A DNA stretch of 64,000 bases, from positions 1 to 64,000 of the forward strand of contig DHVO01000089.1 in assembly GCA_002412705.1 (NCBI GenBank), given 5' to 3'. The stretch's first letter is position 1. The number at the start of each line of letters is the position of its first letter. Source of the DNA: Bacteroidales bacterium UBA5206. Its GTDB lineage: Bacteria; Bacteroidota; Bacteroidia; Bacteroidales; Tenuifilaceae. A model generated the notes under the pieces. That model did not search any database and was not told the origin of the DNA. It saw only the letters and a list, made by a program, of their open reading frames with translations. Made by a program: the position numbers and the translations under genes. Shown in pieces: positions 17,488 through 26,593 of the stretch.

Positions 17488-18440
17488 AGCTGCAGTTTCA
17501 GAAAATGGCTCCATATATACCATTCTCCCCCATGGTAAAGCTAAGTGGTGTAAGGGTCTTTATGCCATTCTACCACCTGGTAAGTGATAATCCACCGCCA
17601 CATGTAAAGCATCTATACCCTATTTGCAATACAAAAGAGTTTAGCGCGCAGCTCCAGTTCATGCTAAAACACTTTACCCCAATTGGCGCATTGGATCTGG
17701 CACGCGTTGTGCAAACTGGGGCGCGCGGGCGCAAACCTTACCTTTTTTTATCTTTTGATGATGGCTTTAGTGAACTATACAGCGTGGTTGCGCCAATACT
17801 TTTGCGCCATTCCGTTCCTGCCACTTTTTTTGTGAACACCGGATTTGTTGATAATAGGGAGCTGTTTTACCGTTGTAAGGTTAGCCTTTTAGTCGATGCC
17901 ATTCTCTCTAACCCCTCATTGCAATCGGTTTACAACGTTAATTCACTGCTTAAGCTGGGTTACACCGATGCTGCCAGCCTTAACGACATAGCAAGTCAGG
18001 TTGATGTTGTTTTTGATACCTACCTGGCAACCCAAAAGCCCTACCTCAATCTCAGCCAGTTAAAGGCTCTCGCTACACAGGGGTTCACCATTGGTGGGCA
18101 CAGTGCTACTCACCCCGATTTCTCAACACTTACTCCAGAGCAGCAAATTGCCGAGATTAACCAGTGTATGGGATGGGTAAACCACCATTTTCCAGAACAA
18201 CCCCAAATGTTCTCATTCCCTTTTTCCGATATTGGCGTTGAGGCATCACTCTTTACCCTTTTGCAAAATCAATCTAACCCTAAGGTCGATTTGGCCTTTG
18301 GTACTTCGGGCTTAAAAAAGGGTAAGCACTCAATGCACTTGCAGCGTATCCCAATGGAGTACAGTTACAAATCGGCCAAAAAGATTTTGGGAGGGGAATT
18401 ATTTTACTATCTTGTTAAAAGGTTTCTCTATTTAGCCTAA
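17484..18440 (+). CDS. Polysaccharide deacetylase (CE4 family)
   Basis: 318 aa. Classical NodB-homology domain: LSFDDGF (catalytic Asp92 and metal Asp93), GGHSATHPDF (metal His206 and His210), and FSFPFSD in the motif-3 position. Such enzymes remove N-acetyl groups from GlcNAc units of glycans. No signal peptide or N-terminal membrane helix, so a cytoplasmic substrate such as a lipid-linked precursor is more likely than peptidoglycan. Start ATG overlaps the stop of the upstream acyltransferase (ATGA), so translation is coupled. It pairs naturally with that transferase: deacetylation followed by re-acylation. Confidence 0.88.
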   Translation: MKLQFQKMAPYIPFSPMVKLSGVRVFMPFYHLVSDNPPPHVKHLYPICNTKEFSAQLQFMLKHFTPIGALDLARVVQTGARGRKPYLFLSFDDGFSELYSVVAPILLRHSVPATFFVNTGFVDNRELFYRCKVSLLVDAILSNPSLQSVYNVNSLLKLGYTDAASLNDIASQVDVVFDTYLATQKPYLNLSQLKALATQGFTIGGHSATHPDFSTLTPEQQIAEINQCMGWVNHHFPEQPQMFSFPFSDIGVEASLFTLLQNQSNPKVDLAFGTSGLKKGKHSMHLQRIPMEYSYKSAKKILGGELFYYLVKRFLYLA

Positions 18441-18495
18441 ACAAATAGAATTTACTATATTACCGAAAACTGGCACCCGAAACGACTTATTAACA

Positions 18496-19599
18496 ATGAT
18501 TGAAGTATCCAGAGTAAAAGTAGCCGACCTAATCCCTTTAGCCAACGACCCCTCTCTAGCCGAACGCGATAATGTGCCTATTAGTAGGCATAGGGCCATA
18601 TCGCATGCAGCAAATCCTCGTGCAAATCCTTCCGATGTAGTGCTTTACCTGGCCTACTACAATGGGGAACTAGTTGGCTACCGAACCGTTATGCCCGATA
18701 TTCTCTACCTTCCACAGGGTGAGGTTAGGGTTGGCTGGCTTAGTGGAAATTGGGTAAACCCAGAACACCGCCGCAAGGGAATTGCCTCCGCGCTACTAAA
18801 CGAGGCTCTTAAGGATTGGAACCATAGGCTAATGTTTACCAACTATGCCCCAGAGTCAAAGGCGGTTTACGATAAGGTTGGCGAGTTTAAGCGTATTTAC
18901 AAGTTTGAGGGGCGCCGCTTTTATCTGAGACCCTGTTTTGCCTACCTTCTACCTGGTCGAAACGGTTTTTCGCGCAAGCTTAAGCCTCTTTTTAAGGCTG
19001 CCGATATATTGCTATCACTTGTAAATCCATTGCCTTTGCTGGCATACAGGTCACGCCCTGGCGAGCATGTGGAGCTGGAGTATATGCATCGGCCCGATAA
19101 TGACATAGCAACCATGTTCGAAAAGGAGTGCGAGGGAACGCTAACCCGTCGTAAATTGTACGACTTGGCTTGGATACTCCGTTTCCCTTGGCTGGTAAAC
19201 GCTCCACTGGGCGATAGGATAGGGAAGAGGTACTATTTTTCATCTGCCCCCAAGCGTTACTATCAGCTACTGCTAAAAATTTACTACACAGGGCAGCTTG
19301 TTGGCTTTCTTATTATCAATGTAAATAATCGTAGCATGAGTGTGCCATACTCTTTTGTGCTTCCATTCTATCGTAAGGTGGCTGCAAGGGTTCTTTTGGC
19401 ACATGCAGCTAAGCTAAAGGTAAACTACTTAACGGTTTACCAATCGGCAATGGTCGATGCGCTGGCTTCAATTAAACCCTTCTCTCTACTATCGCGCAAG
19501 CACTATCGCAAGTACTATGCAACCGAAAATCTAGCCAATGAGCTTCAAAATGTAACCATTCGTTTTGAGGAGGGCGATGGTGATTGCGCCTTTATATAA
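18496..19599 (+). CDS. GNAT N-acetyltransferase family protein
   Basis: 367 aa. Residues 1-150 are a GNAT domain: VGYRTVMPD, then VGWLSGNWVNPEHRRKGIASALLNEALKDW near residues 77-108, with the acetyl-CoA-binding R-R-K-G-I-A motif, and NYAPESKAVYDKVGEFKR. A second, more degenerate half follows (about 200-350). Last gene of the glycan-modification cluster, 55 bases after the deacetylase, and closed by a strong hairpin. Substrate not known. Confidence 0.8.
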   Translation: MIEVSRVKVADLIPLANDPSLAERDNVPISRHRAISHAANPRANPSDVVLYLAYYNGELVGYRTVMPDILYLPQGEVRVGWLSGNWVNPEHRRKGIASALLNEALKDWNHRLMFTNYAPESKAVYDKVGEFKRIYKFEGRRFYLRPCFAYLLPGRNGFSRKLKPLFKAADILLSLVNPLPLLAYRSRPGEHVELEYMHRPDNDIATMFEKECEGTLTRRKLYDLAWILRFPWLVNAPLGDRIGKRYYFSSAPKRYYQLLLKIYYTGQLVGFLIINVNNRSMSVPYSFVLPFYRKVAARVLLAHAAKLKVNYLTVYQSAMVDALASIKPFSLLSRKHYRKYYATENLANELQNVTIRFEEGDGDCAFI

Positions 19600-19635
19600 T
19601 CAGAGCTAAGCAGTTTATATTACTGCATAAAACAG

Positions 19636-19662
19636 CAAAAGCCAGCAATTTGCTGGCTTTTG
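19636..19662. terminator. Bidirectional hairpin terminator
   Basis: 12-bp perfect stem with a 3-base loop and flanking A/T runs between convergent genes. Confidence 0.9.
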
Positions 19663-19681
19663 TTATTAGATGTTGGCAAAA

Positions 19682-20923
19682 TTAGATTTGCACAATTTTT
19701 TCGGCATCGTACTTACCTGCTTTAAGCTTTTCGTGGCACTCTTTAAATGCAGCAATGGTTTGCTTAACATCATCGAGCGTGTGGATAGCCGTTGGGATAA
19801 GCCTAAGTAGAATTTGGCCTTTAGGAATAACTGGGTAAACTACAATAGAGCAGAAAATACCGTAGTTCTCACGAAGGTCGAATACAAGGTTTGTAGCCTC
19901 AGGTACACCACCATACATGTAAACAGGGGTTACCGGTGATTCTGTTTTTCCAATGTCAAGTCCTACCTCTTTTAGCCCAGATTGAAGAGCCTCTACTACA
20001 GACCAAAGGTTGTCTTTTAGTTCTGGTTGGGTTTGAAGTAGCTCAAGCCTTTTCAATGCACCCAGAACCATAGGCATTGGTAATGATTTTGCAAAAATTT
20101 GCGAACGCATGTTGTAGGTAAGGAAGTTGATCACCTCTTCGTCGGCAGCAATAAAACCACCAATACCAGCCATGCTCTTTGCAAAGGTAGAGAAGTAAAG
20201 GTCAATCTCGTCCTGAACACCAAAATGCTCGCCAGTACCTGCACCCGTTTTACCCATGGTACCAAAACCGTGAGCATCGTCAACAAGTAGGCGGAAGTTG
20301 AACTCTTTTTTAAGTTCAACAATACCCCGAAGATTTCCTAAATCCCCAGCCATACCAAACACACCCTCGGTGATAACAAGAATTCCACCTCCAGTTTTTT
20401 GTGATAGGCGAGTTGCATGGCCAAGCTGCTTGCGCAGGTTTTCCATGTCGTTATGTGGGAAAACAAATCGTTTTCCAGGGAAAAGACGTAGTCCGTCAAT
20501 AATGCATGCGTGAGCTTCTGAGTCGTAAACAACAACATCGTTGCGGTTAAGTATGGTATCAATAATTGAAACCATACCTTGGTAGCCAAAGTTAAGAAGG
20601 TATGCCGATTGCTTTCCAACAAACTCAGCTAGTTTTTGCTCAAGCTCCTCGTGCTTGCGGGTTTGACCGCTCATCATACGGGCACCCATAGGGTAAGCCA
20701 TACCATACTGAGCAGCACCTTCTGCATCGGCTTTTCTCACTTCGGGATGGTTGGCTAGGCCAAGGTAGTTATTGAGACTCCAGGTAAGAACTTCTTTACC
20801 GCGAAACATCATTCTTGGTTTTATCTCACCTTCAAGCTTTGGAAATGCGAAGTAGCCATGTCCCTCCTTTTGGTATTTGCCAATAGGGCCCATACTCTTC
20901 TTTATCTTGTCAAAAATGTCCAC
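19682..20923 (-). CDS. Alpha-oxoamine synthase (serine palmitoyltransferase / cysteate acyltransferase / KBL-like)
   Basis: 413 aa PLP enzyme, fold type I. PLP features: SEAHACI (His138 stacks on the ring), DDAHGFGTMGKTG (Asp215/216, His218) and the Schiff-base lysine in STFAKSM (Lys249). The family condenses an amino acid with an acyl thioester and releases CO2: glycine C-acetyltransferase, 8-amino-7-oxononanoate synthase, serine palmitoyltransferase and the cysteate acyltransferase of sulfonolipid synthesis all look alike. No biotin or threonine genes are nearby. In Bacteroidota the close relatives with a WSLNNYLGLANHPEV start are most plausibly lipid-related; I infer long-chain base or sulfonolipid synthesis with moderate confidence only. 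Confidence 0.85.
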   Translation of the reverse strand: MDIFDKIKKSMGPIGKYQKEGHGYFAFPKLEGEIKPRMMFRGKEVLTWSLNNYLGLANHPEVRKADAEGAAQYGMAYPMGARMMSGQTRKHEELEQKLAEFVGKQSAYLLNFGYQGMVSIIDTILNRNDVVVYDSEAHACIIDGLRLFPGKRFVFPHNDMENLRKQLGHATRLSQKTGGGILVITEGVFGMAGDLGNLRGIVELKKEFNFRLLVDDAHGFGTMGKTGAGTGEHFGVQDEIDLYFSTFAKSMAGIGGFIAADEEVINFLTYNMRSQIFAKSLPMPMVLGALKRLELLQTQPELKDNLWSVVEALQSGLKEVGLDIGKTESPVTPVYMYGGVPEATNLVFDLRENYGIFCSIVVYPVIPKGQILLRLIPTAIHTLDDVKQTIAAFKECHEKLKAGKYDAEKIVQI

Positions 20924-20972
20924 GACTATAAGATTTTAAGTGGTTATAAACTATTGGGGTTTAAAAGATGAG

Positions 20973-21002
20973 CAAAAGTACATTTTTTTGGAAAGCATCC
21001 AA
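20973..21002 (-). promoter_or_regulatory. Promoter (-33/-7) of the alpha-oxoamine synthase gene
   Basis: Reading the minus strand: TTG, 19 bases, TACTTTTG, an excellent fit to the Bacteroidota consensus. Predicted leader is about 45 bases. Confidence 0.75.
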
Positions 21003-21248
21003 AAGTATTTGTCCCATAGTGCACCTAGTGAGGTTTTAAAACACCTAATTCTAGGTAGGTTAATGCTTTTTCTATATACCAGCGGAACGCACTCACTTTA
21101 ATCAACAAACTGTGTTATATGCTTCTCTCCTGATTATACTTCAAAATGGGTATCATTAATATCCTGCTAGGGGATTCAATAATACAATTTCGTTATTTTT
21201 TAATAGCGTTTTTTAACTTAAAGCCTATTCTATTTCTTAGAATTCTGC

Positions 21249-21256
21249 TAACTTTG
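21249..21256 (+). promoter_or_regulatory. -7 promoter element of the bamD operon
   Basis: TAACTTTG matches TAnnTTTG; predicted leader of about 70 bases before bamD. No clear TTG at -33. Confidence 0.5.
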
Positions 21257-21334
21257 CCTGCTTGAAAATGGTTATGCAATATTTTGTAGCCAAATAGGTT
21301 ATTATTGATAAATTAGCCAATTGGGAGTCTTTTT

Positions 21335-22126
21335 ATGAGTAGAAAAACGATTGTTTTGATTTTTCTTCCTGTTATTTTGCTTGTTTCGTGCAAGGGATTT
21401 GAAAAAATACTAAAGAGTAAGGATTATGATTTCAAGTACCAAAAGGCACTTGAGTATTTCCAAAAAGGGGATCACTACCGTTACTCATTGCTCTTTGAAC
21501 AGCTTGTTCCTATTTACAAAGGCACCCAACGTGCCGATACTGTAGAGTACTATCTTGCGCTGGGCAATTACAACCAAGGCGACTACCTTTTGGCTGGTCA
21601 CTACTTCGATAAATTTAAGAAAACGTATCCTCGTAGCCCCTTTGCAGAGGAGGCTGAGTTTATGTACGCATACTGCTTTTACGAGATGTCTCCACGCCCC
21701 GAACTGGATCAGGAAACAACCCAATCGGCCATTGCGGCTTTTTCGGAGTTTCTTTCCAAGTTTCCTCGTTCAGCTAAGCGCCAGCAGGTGCTAGATATAC
21801 AAAAGGAGCTTAAGATTAAGCTAATGGAGAAATCGTACCTAAGTGCAAAACTATACTACAACATGTCGGAGTACAAAGCCGCTATTGTAGCACTTAAGAA
21901 TAGCCTCGAGGAGTATCCAAATACACCTCATCGTGAGGAGATGCTTTTCCTAATTGTTCGTTCGGCCTACCTTTTGGCCGACAACAGCGTACCAGAAAAG
22001 CGCAAAGAGCGTTTTCAGGCAACAATAGATGAGTATTTTACGTTTATAGCAGAGTACCCAGAGTCATCCTATGCTAAGGAGGCTAAGGAGATACACGAAC
22101 GTTCAGTTAAGGTTTTAGGAATCTAA
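21335..22126 (+). CDS. bamD: Outer membrane protein assembly factor BamD
   Basis: 263 aa lipoprotein: signal peptide ending LLVSC (Cys19), then five TPR-like helical pairs (YQKALEYFQKGDHYRYSLLFEQL, VEYYLALGNYNQGDYLLAGHYFDKF and so on). Length and repeat layout match BamD/YfiO, the periplasmic lipoprotein that works with BamA to insert beta-barrel proteins into the outer membrane. Position at the head of the omega-coaBC-DUF4835-recN set is the conserved Bacteroidota arrangement. Confidence 0.93.
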   Translation: MSRKTIVLIFLPVILLVSCKGFEKILKSKDYDFKYQKALEYFQKGDHYRYSLLFEQLVPIYKGTQRADTVEYYLALGNYNQGDYLLAGHYFDKFKKTYPRSPFAEEAEFMYAYCFYEMSPRPELDQETTQSAIAAFSEFLSKFPRSAKRQQVLDIQKELKIKLMEKSYLSAKLYYNMSEYKAAIVALKNSLEEYPNTPHREEMLFLIVRSAYLLADNSVPEKRKERFQATIDEYFTFIAEYPESSYAKEAKEIHERSVKVLGI

Positions 22127-22140
22127 ATCAATCCAGAAAT

Positions 22141-22473
22141 ATGGACTTTAAAAAGACAAATGCCCCTGCTTCAACTGTTACCAGGGATTTAAGCAAACTC
22201 GATACCGAGACAGGTAATGTTTACGAGAGCGTGATGATTATTGGTAAGCGTGCGAATAAAATCTCTCAGGATATGAAGCACGAGCTTAACCGTAAGTTGG
22301 AGGAGTTTGCTTACTATACCGATAACCTTGAAGAGGTTTTCGAGAACCGTGAGCAAATAGAAATCTCTAAGTTCTACGAGCGTCTTCCTAAACCAGTGCT
22401 TATTGCAACTCAGGAGTTTATTGAAGGGAAGTTGTATTTCCGTATGAACGAAACCGAAGAAAAGGCAGAGTAG
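22141..22473 (+). CDS. rpoZ: RNA polymerase omega subunit (Rpb6-type)
   Basis: 110 aa. Contains the omega/Rpb6 core: GNVYESVMIIGKRANKISQDMKHELNRKLEEF near residues 25-56, where the NKI motif packs on beta-prime. Diverged in sequence from the proteobacterial protein, as usual in Bacteroidota. Lies between bamD (14-base gap) and coaBC (2-base gap). Confidence 0.88.
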   Translation: MDFKKTNAPASTVTRDLSKLDTETGNVYESVMIIGKRANKISQDMKHELNRKLEEFAYYTDNLEEVFENREQIEISKFYERLPKPVLIATQEFIEGKLYFRMNETEEKAE

Positions 22474-22475
22474 TA

Positions 22476-23681
22476 ATGCTCAAAGGAAAGCACATTATTA
22501 TAGGTATAACCGGAAGTATTGCGGCCTACAAGGCCGCAACGCTTATTCGGTTACTGGTTAAGCGTGGCGCTGAGGTTAAGGTTATTATGACTCCTCTTGC
22601 CAAGGAGTTTATTACTCCGCTTACTATTGCTACGCTTTGCAAAAACCCAATACTCGTTGATTTTTACAATCCCGAGAATGGCGATTGGAATAGCCATGTT
22701 GACCTAGGATTATGGGCCGACCTTTACCTTATTGCTCCTGCAAGCGCAAACACAATGGCTAAAATGGCCACTGGTGTTGCCGATAACTTGCTTTTAACTA
22801 CCTACTTGTCGGCTAAGTGCCCAGTTATGGTTGCGCCTGCTATGGATTTGGACATGTACCAGCATCCTGCAACGCAGCAAAACATTGGCATCCTACAGAG
22901 TAGGGGAAATGTAATTATTGAGGCGGCAACTGGCGAACTTGCCAGTGGCTTATCTGGTAAAGGCCGAATGGAAGAACCAGAGGTTATTGCTGCCGAAGTA
23001 GAGCGCTTTTTTGCCTCGCAGAATCGTTTTGCTGGGAAAACAGTACTTATTACATCGGGACCTACTTATGAACCCATAGACCCTGTTCGCTTTATAGGAA
23101 ACTATAGCTCAGGTAAAATGGGGAAATCTATTGCAGAAGTTTTTCTTGCTCAGGGTGCTAACGTCATTTTTATTACTGGACCTACCTCAAATATCCCTGT
23201 TGGCGATAACTTGGAAGTAGTTAAGGTTAAAACAGCTGCAGAAATGCATGCTGCTGCGTTAGCCCATTTTCCAAATAGCCAAATAGCCATTATGGCTGCT
23301 GCAGTTGCCGATTTTACTCCAGAGGTAAGCAGTAGCTCAAAAATAAAGCGGGAGGGCGATAACCTTACGCTTGTTCTTAAACCCACCAAGGATATTGCTG
23401 CCGATTTGGGCAAGCAAAAAGCACCTGGCCAAGTTCTTGTGGGATTTGCCCTTGAAACCAATAACGAAGCTCAGAACGCTGCTAAAAAGCTAAGTGCAAA
23501 AGGACTAGATTTTATTGTGCTTAACTCACTTAACGACCAAGGCGCTGGGTTTGGCTTCGATACCAATAAGATTACCATAATTAGCAAGAGTGGTGAGTCC
23601 GTTCCTTTCCAATTAAAGCCTAAAGATCAGGTTGCAGCCGATATAGTTGACGTAATTTATAGCTATCAATCCGGTTCTTGA
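22476..23681 (+). CDS. coaBC: Bifunctional phosphopantothenoylcysteine decarboxylase / phosphopantothenate-cysteine ligase
   Basis: 401 aa with both halves intact. CoaC flavoprotein (residues 1-180): GSIAAYKA, active-site His in the NSHVDLG block near residue 75, ASANTMAKMATGVADNLL, and PAMDLDMY. CoaB (190-401): TSGPTYEPIDPVRFIGNYSSGKMG, AAAVADFTP and the KPTKDIAADLG loop. It catalyses two consecutive steps of coenzyme A synthesis. Located in the conserved operon. Confidence 0.97.
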   Translation: MLKGKHIIIGITGSIAAYKAATLIRLLVKRGAEVKVIMTPLAKEFITPLTIATLCKNPILVDFYNPENGDWNSHVDLGLWADLYLIAPASANTMAKMATGVADNLLLTTYLSAKCPVMVAPAMDLDMYQHPATQQNIGILQSRGNVIIEAATGELASGLSGKGRMEEPEVIAAEVERFFASQNRFAGKTVLITSGPTYEPIDPVRFIGNYSSGKMGKSIAEVFLAQGANVIFITGPTSNIPVGDNLEVVKVKTAAEMHAAALAHFPNSQIAIMAAAVADFTPEVSSSSKIKREGDNLTLVLKPTKDIAADLGKQKAPGQVLVGFALETNNEAQNAAKKLSAKGLDFIVLNSLNDQGAGFGFDTNKITIISKSGESVPFQLKPKDQVAADIVDVIYSYQSGS

Positions 23682-23716
23682 TATTGGGCTAAAACATAAC
23701 CTAAAAATCAGGATTG

Positions 23717-24637
23717 ATGATACAACGATTTGTTATAGCTGCATGTATTATCGCATTACCCTTAACCTCCTTTGCTCAGGAGCTAAAGTGCAATATACAG
23801 GTAAATACCTCAAAAATACAGGGGACTAACCGTACCGTATTCCAAACGCTTCAAACCTCTATTTATGAGTTCATGAATAACACCTCATGGACCAATCACG
23901 TTTATGCTGTTGATGAACGTATAGAGTGTAATATAATGCTGAACATAACAGAGCAGCTTGGCTCCGATGAGTATAAAGGCACGCTGCAAATCCAATCCCG
24001 TCGTCCGGTTTACAACACATCGTACTACACAACAATGCTAAATTTTCAGGACAATAACCTGCACTTTAGGTATTTGGAGTACGATAAGCTGGAGTTTAGC
24101 GAGAACAGCCATCTTAGTAACCTTACGTCCACTCTTGCTTTCTATGCCTATATTATACTGGGGCTCGATTACGATTCGTTCTCCTATGAGGGCGGTACAG
24201 AGTACTTCCAAAAGGCAGAGCGCATTGTGAATAACGCTCAAAACGCTCCAGAGCGTGGGTGGAAGGCCTACGAGGGTAACCGCAAGAATAGGTACTGGAT
24301 GGTTGAGAATTTGCTTAATCCAAAGTACCGCAGAGTGCGTAACGTTTACTATGTTTACCATAGGTTGGGTTTAGATCCCATGAGCGAGAAAGTGGTAGAG
24401 AGTCGTGCTGCCATTGCCGAAGCCATTGCTGATTTACAAGTGGTTTATCGCGAAAAACCTGATCCTTACCTTTTTTACTTACAAATGTTTTTTGATGCCA
24501 AGAGTGATGAGCTGGTGAGCCTATTCAAGGAATCGTATCCTACAGAGAAGGCTCGGGTAGCAAACATGCTAATCGAGATAGATAACTCAAATGCATCAAA
24601 GTATAAAACCATAACAGCATCGTCTGGTAATATCTAA
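23717..24637 (+). CDS. DUF4835 secreted protein
   Basis: 306 aa from ATG 23717. Signal peptide (residues 1-20, ending TSFAQ). The rest is a soluble domain with FQTLQTSIYEFMNNTSWTN, QSRRPVYNTSYYTTMLNF and LAFYAYIILGLDYDSFSYEGGTEYFQKAE, the signature of DUF4835. This Bacteroidota family regularly sits between coaBC and recN, as it does here. Function unknown; periplasmic location inferred. Confidence 0.9.
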   Translation: MIQRFVIAACIIALPLTSFAQELKCNIQVNTSKIQGTNRTVFQTLQTSIYEFMNNTSWTNHVYAVDERIECNIMLNITEQLGSDEYKGTLQIQSRRPVYNTSYYTTMLNFQDNNLHFRYLEYDKLEFSENSHLSNLTSTLAFYAYIILGLDYDSFSYEGGTEYFQKAERIVNNAQNAPERGWKAYEGNRKNRYWMVENLLNPKYRRVRNVYYVYHRLGLDPMSEKVVESRAAIAEAIADLQVVYREKPDPYLFYLQMFFDAKSDELVSLFKESYPTEKARVANMLIEIDNSNASKYKTITASSGNI

Positions 24638-24654
24638 CCTATTGCCCTTTAATT

Positions 24655-26313
24655 ATGCTACGTAATTTGCACATACAAAACTATGCGCTTATCGATCTTC
24701 TCGATATAGAGTTTCATAAAGGACTAAATATCATAACTGGTGAAACCGGTGCGGGAAAATCGATTTTATTAGGTGCTCTTGGGCTTATTCTAGGCCAGCG
24801 TGCCGATTCAAGCGTGCTAAAGGACACTTCCAAGAGCTGTGTTGTTGAAGGGCTTTTTGATATCTCCACCTATGATTTAAAACGTTTTTTTGCCGATAAC
24901 GATTTGGATTACTACGATAGTACCATTATTCGCCGGCAAATAAATGAGGCAGGGAAATCTCGCGCCTTTGTTAATGAGGTGCCAGTTACCCTTAACGTGT
25001 TAAAGGAGCTGAGTAGTAAGCTAATTGATATACATTCACAGCACGAGAGTTTACTACTTGGTACTGGGCATTTTCAGCTTACTGTTCTAGATAGCTTTGC
25101 GGGTATTGCACCAAGTATTGCAGAATATTCTATACTTTACGCTAAGTACCGTGAGGCAAGAGAGAAACTCGAATTGCTGGAACAGAACCTAGCAAAGGAT
25201 AAAGCTGATTTTGACTACTACAATCATCAGCTACAGGAACTTAACGAGGCAAAACTTAAGTTAGGAGAGGTTCCGGAGTTAGAAGATTTACAGAAAAAGT
25301 TGACCCATGCAGAGGAGATAAAAAGCGCCTTAACATTAACCCACGAGGCTTTAAATGGGGGCGAGGCTGCTATTGTTTCTGTAATAAGGGAGGCAGAAAC
25401 TGCCCTTAAGCGTATAGAAGGGTTCTACGCATCAGCTAAGCTGCTGGCCGATAGGTTGGAGAGCTGTAGAATTGAGCTTAGAGATATTGCTACCGAGGCA
25501 GAGGCGCAGAATATATCAATTGAGCTAGACCCCGAGCAGCTTGAGCAGGTATCACTTAGGCTCGATAGATTGTTTATGCTCCTGCAAAAGCATAGGCTCT
25601 CTTCTGTTGATGAGCTTATTGCCCTTCGTGATGACTTGGATGCTCGGGTGGCATCGATAAGCAATGCTGATTATAATATAGAACAGCAACGCAAGGAGCT
25701 AGAGCAGGTAAGGGCGAAGCTAACCGACTCTGCCAGCAAGCTATCCAAAGCACGAGCAAAAGTAGCCCCTGCAATGGAGAAACAGGTAGTAGAAATACTT
25801 GATGAGCTGGGTATTAAGTTTGGTAATTTTAAGGTTGATATAAGGCAAAGTTCAGAGTTCCATGCATGGGGAACCGATATGGTTCAGTTTCTTTTCTCTG
25901 CTAATAAGGCAATGCCGTTACAGGATCTATCCAAAACGGCATCGGGTGGCGAGCTGTCAAGGCTAATGCTCTCCTTAAAGTCGTTGATGGCGCAATCGTC
26001 TAATCTTCCCACCATCATTTTCGATGAAATCGACACGGGGGTATCAGGTGAAATTGCCGATAAAATGGGGCGAATCATTAACCGAATGTCAACTGGCATG
26101 CAGGTAATCAACATCACGCATTTACCCCAAATAGCCTCAAAGGGTAAGCACCATTACATGGTGTACAAGGATCACTCCACAAGTGTATCGGCAACCCGTA
26201 TTAAGGAGCTATCAGCCGATGAGCGCGTTGTTGAGATTGCCAAGATGCTAAGTGGTGAAACAGTTACCGATGCTGCCCTTTCTAACGCTAAGGCGTTACT
26301 ATCTAAGGAGTAA
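24655..26313 (+). CDS. recN: DNA repair protein RecN
   Basis: 552 aa SMC-like ATPase. Walker A GETGAGKS (residues 29-36), the RecN-specific IDIHSQHESLLLG block near residue 120, a central coiled coil (about 165-370), then the C-terminal half with signature GGELSRLMLSLKSLM and Walker B TIIFDEIDTGVSGEIA, followed by QVINITHLPQIAS. RecN acts early in recombinational repair of double-strand breaks. Last gene of the bamD operon, starting 17 bases after DUF4835. Confidence 0.97.
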   Translation: MLRNLHIQNYALIDLLDIEFHKGLNIITGETGAGKSILLGALGLILGQRADSSVLKDTSKSCVVEGLFDISTYDLKRFFADNDLDYYDSTIIRRQINEAGKSRAFVNEVPVTLNVLKELSSKLIDIHSQHESLLLGTGHFQLTVLDSFAGIAPSIAEYSILYAKYREAREKLELLEQNLAKDKADFDYYNHQLQELNEAKLKLGEVPELEDLQKKLTHAEEIKSALTLTHEALNGGEAAIVSVIREAETALKRIEGFYASAKLLADRLESCRIELRDIATEAEAQNISIELDPEQLEQVSLRLDRLFMLLQKHRLSSVDELIALRDDLDARVASISNADYNIEQQRKELEQVRAKLTDSASKLSKARAKVAPAMEKQVVEILDELGIKFGNFKVDIRQSSEFHAWGTDMVQFLFSANKAMPLQDLSKTASGGELSRLMLSLKSLMAQSSNLPTIIFDEIDTGVSGEIADKMGRIINRMSTGMQVINITHLPQIASKGKHHYMVYKDHSTSVSATRIKELSADERVVEIAKMLSGETVTDAALSNAKALLSKE

Positions 26314-26483
26314 CTGTTGAAATAATCCGTTTACTTTTAGGTTCCTGTTTCCTAGGTAGATTTATACCTATTGTCGAACCATTTATTGTATTGGGTGTTT
26401 ATAGCACATATTAGGGGCACAAAGGCGCGAGTTTTGAATACTACACGTTTTTGTTACAACTATTTTTAATCTCTAGCCTTTAA

Positions 26484-26501
26484 TCTCGCCTGGGGGCGAG
26501 A
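26484..26501 (+). other. Small GC-rich hairpin downstream of recN
   Basis: TCTCGCC-TGGG-GGCGAGA: a 7-bp stem with a 4-base loop. It is not followed by a clear T run, so it may end the bamD-recN transcript inefficiently or be part of a short RNA. The rest of the 280-base gap (26314-26593) shows only the fabI promoter. Confidence 0.4.
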
Positions 26502-26536
26502 CAAGCTCTTTAACCATTGCCTAATCATCCTGCTTT

Positions 26537-26567
26537 TTGTTTTAAACACTAGTTTAGATTACTTTTG
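26537..26567 (+). promoter_or_regulatory. Promoter (-33/-7) of fabI
   Basis: TTG, 20 bases, TACTTTTG: full match to the Bacteroidota consensus. Predicted leader of about 22 bases before the ATG at 26594. Confidence 0.75.
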
Positions 26568-26593
26568 TCATTGATTAACCAATATATCCGATT

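Larger units (their letters stand above)
20924..21334. other. Intergenic region, divergent
   Basis: 411 bases between the divergent oxoamine synthase and bamD genes. It contains the two promoters listed separately. I see nothing else that I can support. Confidence 0.6.
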
